Origin: Watersipora subatra
Lineage: Eukaryota; Bryozoa; Gymnolaemata; Cheilostomatida; Watersiporidae
Reading direction: 5' to 3'
NCBI RefSeq assembly: GCF_963576615.1
Contig: NC_088717.1
Location: forward strand, 55,631,526-55,695,525
Length of the DNA: 64,000 bases
Shown: positions 59,421 through 64,000 of the stretch, in pieces
Layout: every line of letters starts with the position of its first letter
How positions within the stretch are numbered: position 1 is the stretch's first letter
The notes under the pieces: generated by a model
Databases searched by the model: none
Told to the model about the DNA's origin: nothing
What the model saw: the letters and a program-made list of their open reading frames with translations, nothing else
Translations under genes and position numbers: made by a program

Positions 59421-60107
59421 CTTTTGGTTTGAAGGGTTTACCTTTTGAGCTAAAAACTACTCGTGCGGTCTCTGTGCGGCCTGCAAAGAGTGGAGTACAG
59501 AAAGCACTAAAAACTCTTTGCTGCACGCGCCACATCAGAAAGTTGCAAATGAAAAAGTATTTTTATTAAATGGACATTATTTTTTATTTTGTTTATTGTT
59601 ACTGTAATTTTAGATTTATTTCTATTATTATGTTAATTAAACTAACTGCAAAGTTATGGATTGCTTTATTCATTAATTTATCAAAGAGCCAGATGCAGTC
59701 ATCAGAAGAGCCACATTTGATTCGAGAGCCATAGGTTTCCTACCCCTGTTCTAACATGTCATTCATTGGTCAAAAAGGTTGGAAGCATAATTAAACTATG
59801 TTCATTTTGCCTCAGTATCTTTATTCTTGAAGATTCATTTACTGAACCTAAAACGTTTCCGAGATATTAAATATAGAACAATATAATTTTGAATATTTGC
59901 AAATACAAATGGGTTTTGCAAAGCAGGTTGGAGTGGTTTTTGAGAATTTGCTGCCATAGATCAATACTTCATCTGTAGTTGCACAACTCTAAGGACTAAG
60001 GCTATAGACAGACCACCAGCTATGGCAGTGCGTCATGGTTATTTGTTAGTGATAGACAACACACATTTCCTCATTGCATCACTTTTATGGCTCTGTGTAA
60101 GCGATCA

Positions 60108-60493
60108 GAGCCGTATAGCTTCACAGAGTCCTGCCACCAACGGAAGCGGAAGCGTATATGGTAACTCGCTCGTTTCCGAACAAACAAGCCACGCCCTCTA
60201 TTTTTATATATGTTATAATAGAAAGCCGCAACATTAACCAACAAAAGTTACTCCTATTGGCAGCCGCTCTGAAATTGATTGTTGCATTATACACCATTTG
60301 AGAGAAGACAAAATTCTCTACAAGAAACTACAAATGATTTTTTGTAAAAATGTAAAATAAATGCAAAAAAGTGAGATATCGAGAGTGAGGTAAGAATATT
60401 CCATTAGAGATCAGTATGTCGACTGGGTTTGTTTGGAAACAAGCGTTTTTGTTTCCAGTTTTTGTCGCGGGACTCTGTGAAGCTATATGGCTC
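60108..60493. mobile_element. TIR element of about 386 bp in unit C
   Basis: The ends GAGCCGTATAGCTTCACAG and inverted GAGCCATATAGCTTCACAG (both continue AGTCC) are present in C but not at the same place in A or B. AAGCGATCAG occurs on both sides (60099-60108 and 60497-60506), so the exact TSD boundary is uncertain. The superfamily is not assigned. Confidence 0.75.
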
Positions 60494-60536
60494 CACAAGC
60501 GATCAGGAAACAAACCGGCATGTGATATGGTCTGAT

Positions 60537-61607
60537 ATATATTGTGGTAATCAATAGTCATATTTTACAACATGTTTTCCACAAGTTACCACAAAAAATA
60601 AATTAACTAAAAAGCGGTGCACAATACAAAGAACAAACACAAAATAAAAAACTAATGAATAGTTTAACTAGTATAATAATGTAGGAACTGAACACATAAA
60701 ATATGTAAAAAGCAAGCTTGAGGATTGATATGAATGTTTAAACAAAAAGTGGACAAATAAAAGCTTTGTGAAAATAGTTATGCATATCTATGGCAATAAT
60801 TTTCTAGTTATAAAAGCAACCGTATACTATAAAATTTTAAAATAGGTAAGGGTAGATGGTGAATGATATTATTGGTCAGAGGATAGTAGGTATAGTTTAA
60901 GTCTTGTTTTAAAAGATTGCAGAGGAAGAGTTCTTAAATGAGTGCAGAGGTTATTAAATGAATTTAGCAGGTTACTGTTGAGTCTGTTGTGGTTTATGGC
61001 ACTAGGTAATTTAAATCTGGTCCTGGTTTTGTAATCATGGTTTACAGTTTGGAAGCTATAGCTGAGATATTTAGGGCACTTATTGTGGAGTATTGAATGA
61101 GCAGTGAGGCAGGTAAAGTACTGTGATATCTTAGGTAAGGGAAGAACACCAGTAGTGCTTGTTATTAAGTTGGTAGGTGGTAAGTGATGGTTTTTATGGG
61201 GTATGTTTAGGTCTTTGCATATAAGTCGCAAAGCTTTTTTTGTAACATAAATAATGTGTTGGTACATTTTAGAGGTGTTGTAGGGTAGAACACGTGAAAG
61301 CCATATATAAGATAGGAATGGAAAAGTTATAGTAATATAGTCTGGCAGTATCAAAGTTCATAAGATGACATTTGTTATAAATAAACGTAGGTTAGATGAT
61401 ATTTTATTTGAAATGAATGAGATGTGGTTCAGCCATGATAAAGAGTCATTGATGATAAAGCCAAGTAATTTAGAAGTAGATTGTCTTATTAGGATACTGT
61501 CGAATACAGAAATTCTCAGAGAGAAATTCAATGGTGGATTTATTAAGATATAGTGAGATTTTGAGGTGTTAAGAGAAAAAGTTTCCCTATATCTTAGTAA
61601 TAATATA
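60537..61607 (-). mobile_element. 5'-truncated LINE fragment, 1.07 kb
   Basis: Inserted in unit C between TCTGAT repeats (60531-60536 and 61608-61613), where A and B are continuous. The minus strand encodes the end of a LINE reverse transcriptase in two pieces. The first (about 61358-61600) contains LNTSKSHYILI and LGFIINDSLSWLNHISFI, the thumb-region motif LGxxIDxxLSWxxHI. The second (60869-61354) contains TKKALRLIC and PPTNLITSTTGVLPLPKISQ. A frame break separates them. The lineage is CR1/Jockey-like by style. Confidence 0.75.
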
Positions 61608-62066
61608 TCTGATGAATATAAAGATATATGCAAATGGACTACATTTAAAAAAGTTAGCATTATTTGTCAAATGTGTTTTCAATGCCAGCTACAAGGTACT
61701 GTATTTCAACAAACAAATGCTTAGCGAGTGTCAAGCAGTGAGCTAGAAAGTATTTTTAGATATCTGAAGAGACATACACAGTAATTTATGCATAAAAAAC
61801 ATTTGCAAACTTGAATTCAGTAGCGATAACATAGTTCCTGTTTGCTAATATCATCATTATTTGTAACTAGGTCAATTGGTCAGCATGATTCATAATAGTT
61901 TGAAGGAAGGGCAGTTGAACAGGGCTGTCGTCTCTTACAAATTATCAATTCAGCCACTGGACGTTCTTCTAGAAAGCATTGAAATTCTGATTTTGAATGT
62001 TACTTATATTTGTTTGTTTGTTCAATAGTTGCCATTCTACACACTTTACTATTTTACAGTATGGTT

Positions 62067-62705
62067 TAGCCTGTCTTGAAAAACTGTTGTTTTTGCGGAG
62101 TTGTCCCCCGTCGAGCGAAGTGAACAAAACAACATCTTGTCACAATCCGCACTGCACCTGATGCATCAGCTGCATTGAAAGGGAGTTGTTCTCTTCCGTC
62201 TATGCGGCTTGGCTGCGATGTTATGTCGGTCGCTCCATTGCTAATCATAACGGATTTAGCCCAAAAATCTATGTACAAAAAAAATACAAACGTTTAACCA
62301 AAGACCAGTCTCTGCGGTAAACTTTAATTGTAAACTTAAACTTTAAAATTATTTAAAAATAAAATCAATAAGAACAAATAAAACTGACTGATACAAAAAT
62401 ATAAATAAAACTGACTGAGCGCACAAATAACGACATATTTAGTCGCTTTTGTTGCCTAAGTTCTTAAGTTCTAGTAACGATTATCGCAAAGACTGGTCTC
62501 TGGTTAAACATTGTTATCTTATTTTTTTCTACATAAGTTTTTGGGCTAAACCCTTATGATTACCAATGGAGTGATCGACATAACATCGCAGTCAAGCCGC
62601 ATAGACGTAAGAGAATAACTCTCTTTCAATGCAGCTGATGCATCAGGTGCAGTGCGTATTGAGACAAGTCTAAGAGCAAAAACAACAGTTTGTCAAAACA
62701 GGCTA
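62067..62705. mobile_element. TAGCCTG foldback element, copy 2 (639 bp)
   Basis: The ends TAGCCTGTCTTG and inverted TAGCCTGTTTTG lie inside a perfect 9-bp duplication AGTATGGTT (62058-62066 and 62706-62714). Units A (17424) and B (38534) show the empty target CAGTATGGTTACACA. The arms match copy 1 at 58043 (for example GATGCATCAG, CATAACATCGCA). Confidence 0.88.
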
Positions 62706-63160
62706 AGTATGGTTGCACAGTACAACTTGCTCACCAAAGGCTTGAAACACATGTTCAAAATGCATAACACCAGCTCACAACAGGATTGCACCACATTTGC
62801 ATCATACTTACAATATGCTCACACACCCACAACATCCTCACAAATAGCTTCCACCGCATTTATGACATGGTTACAATGTGCTCATTGCACGCTCACAGTA
62901 CACTCACAACACAGTCACAGCACGCTTAGAAGATGCTCACAAAACCTTTGAAAAATACTCACAATATGTTTGCAACAAGTTCGCAACATGCCAACAAAAT
63001 TCTTACAACACGCCCACAACTTATATACACCTTGGTACAACTGCTCTTGAACTTTATTGATCCAGTTTCTGGATTCATTCTTACACTAAAGGCTGCAAGT
63101 GAGTTGTCTTTAGCTCATCATCCTTACATATTGATACCCTTAGTATAATTGCTGCGTTGA
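62706..63160. other. Unit C 5' flank, CACAAC-rich block
   Basis: Corresponds to 17424-17885 and 38534-38990. Degenerate short repeats; no exon recognised. Confidence 0.5.
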
Positions 63161-63164
63161 GGTG

Positions 63165-63250
63165 AACCACAGTTAGATCTACAATCAGGATACACGTACC
63201 ATAGGTAGATATAGACTCAAGATACACGTACCATAGTTAGACTTAATTAA
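63165..63250. repeat. 32-bp minisatellite, 2-3 copies (unit C)
   Basis: Same unit as in A and B, here nearly absent. Confidence 0.75.
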
Positions 63251-63282
63251 TAGGTACAGTAACTAGGTTAATAAGGTAATAA

Positions 63283-63955
63283 TGCTACTAGTTATGTTAC
63301 TAGTTATGTTACTAGTTATGTTACTAGTTATGTTACTAGTTATGATACTAGTTATGTTACTAGTTATGTCACTAGTTATGATACCAGTTATGATACTAGT
63401 TATGTCACTAGTTATGATACTAGTTAGGATACTAGTTATGTCACTAGTTATGATACTAGTTATGATACCAGTTATGATACTAGTTAAGATACTAGTTATG
63501 ATACTAGTTAGGATACTAGTTATGTCACTAGTTATGATACTAGTTATGATACTAGTTAATATACTAGTTATGATACTAGTTATAATACTAGTTATGTTAC
63601 TAGTTATGTTACTAGTTATGATACTAGTTATGATACTAGTTATGTCACTAGTTATGATACTAGTTATGATACTAGTTAGGATACTAGTTATGATACTAGT
63701 TAGGATACTAGTTATGATACTAGTTATGATACTAGCTATGATACTAGTTATGATACTAGTTATGTTACTACTTATGATACTAGTTATGTTACTAGTTATG
63801 ATATTAGTTATGATACTAGTTATGGTACTAGTTATGATACTAGTTATGATACTAGTTATGTTACTAGTTATGTTACTAGTTATGATACTATTTATGATAC
63901 TAGTTATACTAACTATGTTACTTGTTATGATACTAGTTATGACAATTTGCTGATA
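63283..63955. repeat. 12-bp minisatellite (unit C)
   Basis: The GATACTAGTTAT-type array, about 56 copies, ends just before the C-terminal exon as in A and B. Its 223-codon open frame is compositional. Confidence 0.92.
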
Positions 63956-63957
63956 GA

Positions 63958-64000
63958 CTAATATTGTACTTTATACGACACACGTTCATAAAGATTGTCA
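63958..64000 (-). CDS. C-terminal exon of the co-duplicated gene, copy C (cut by window end)
   Basis: The last codons DNLYERVSYKVQY and stop TAG (63958-63960) match copies A and B. The rest lies beyond the window. Confidence 0.35.
   Translation of the reverse strand, partial: DNLYERVSYKVQY

Larger units (their letters stand above)
56683..59748 (-). mobile_element. hAT transposon with degenerate transposase, 3.1 kb
   Basis: The right end inverted reads CAGGGGTAGGAAACCTATGG, typical of hAT termini; the left end starts CAGGAACA. A perfect 8-bp duplication TTCTAACA flanks it (56675-56682 and 59749-59756), and units A and B show the uninterrupted site. The internal gene runs on the minus strand and is interrupted by a foldback element. 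Confidence 0.88.
43850..64000. repeat. Segmental duplication unit C (interrupted)
   Basis: Matches unit A from CTTCAC.AGTGCCTGAACCAG (A about 11510). It resumes after the foldback at 52698, after the hAT at 59749, and again after the smaller insertions, up to the window end. With insertions removed it has the same order of parts as A and B. Confidence 0.85.

Overview
This window is nuclear DNA from an invertebrate animal, probably a marine lophotrochozoan; the species cannot be told. Genes are split by GT-AG introns, intergenic DNA is AT-rich, and hAT, Mutator-like, Tc1/pogo-like, Helitron, LINE, Ty3/gypsy and Ty1/copia elements sit next to long minisatellites. The host genes recognised with confidence are a FUNDC1-like gene (two exons, minus strand, 265-2914) and three tandem ependymin-related (EPDR) genes.

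The core of the window is a tandem array. A segment of about 9 kb (before insertions) is present three times: unit A about 11335-24947, unit B about 31597-41876, and unit C about 43850 to the window end. Each unit carries, on the minus strand, a complete four-exon ependymin-related gene (A 13513-16128, B 34699-37241, C 53670-56172). All exons are in phase, the splice sites are canonical, there is a conserved TATA box 42-43 bp before the ATG, and the four cysteines of the family are present. On the gene's 5' side each unit has a 32-bp minisatellite, a 12-bp minisatellite, and then a short C-terminal exon that probably belongs to a second co-duplicated gene. Units A and B also keep a RanBP2-type zinc-finger exon; in A its first zinc-finger tryptophan codon is a stop.

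The rest is mostly insertions, which explain why the units look so different. Unit A holds a young Ty3/gypsy element (19499-24251). A Ty1/copia element (26704-31592) fills the A/B spacer. Unit C holds an 8.4-kb Mutator-like foldback element (44257-52697) that itself contains a Tc1/pogo-like element, which contains a hAT element; a solo LTR lies in the same foldback. Unit C also holds a 3-kb hAT transposon with a foldback inside it (56683-59748), a small TIR element, a LINE fragment, and a second copy of the foldback family (62067-62705). Most of these boundaries are fixed by target-site duplications and by comparison with the empty site in another unit. The left flank (1-11335) carries the FUNDC1-like gene with a 45-bp minisatellite and a hAT-like foldback in its intron, a Helitron, and degenerate LINE and gypsy remnants.

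No rRNA, tRNA or CRISPR array was seen. Reading was by eye; percent identities are rough counts and families are assigned from motifs and termini.
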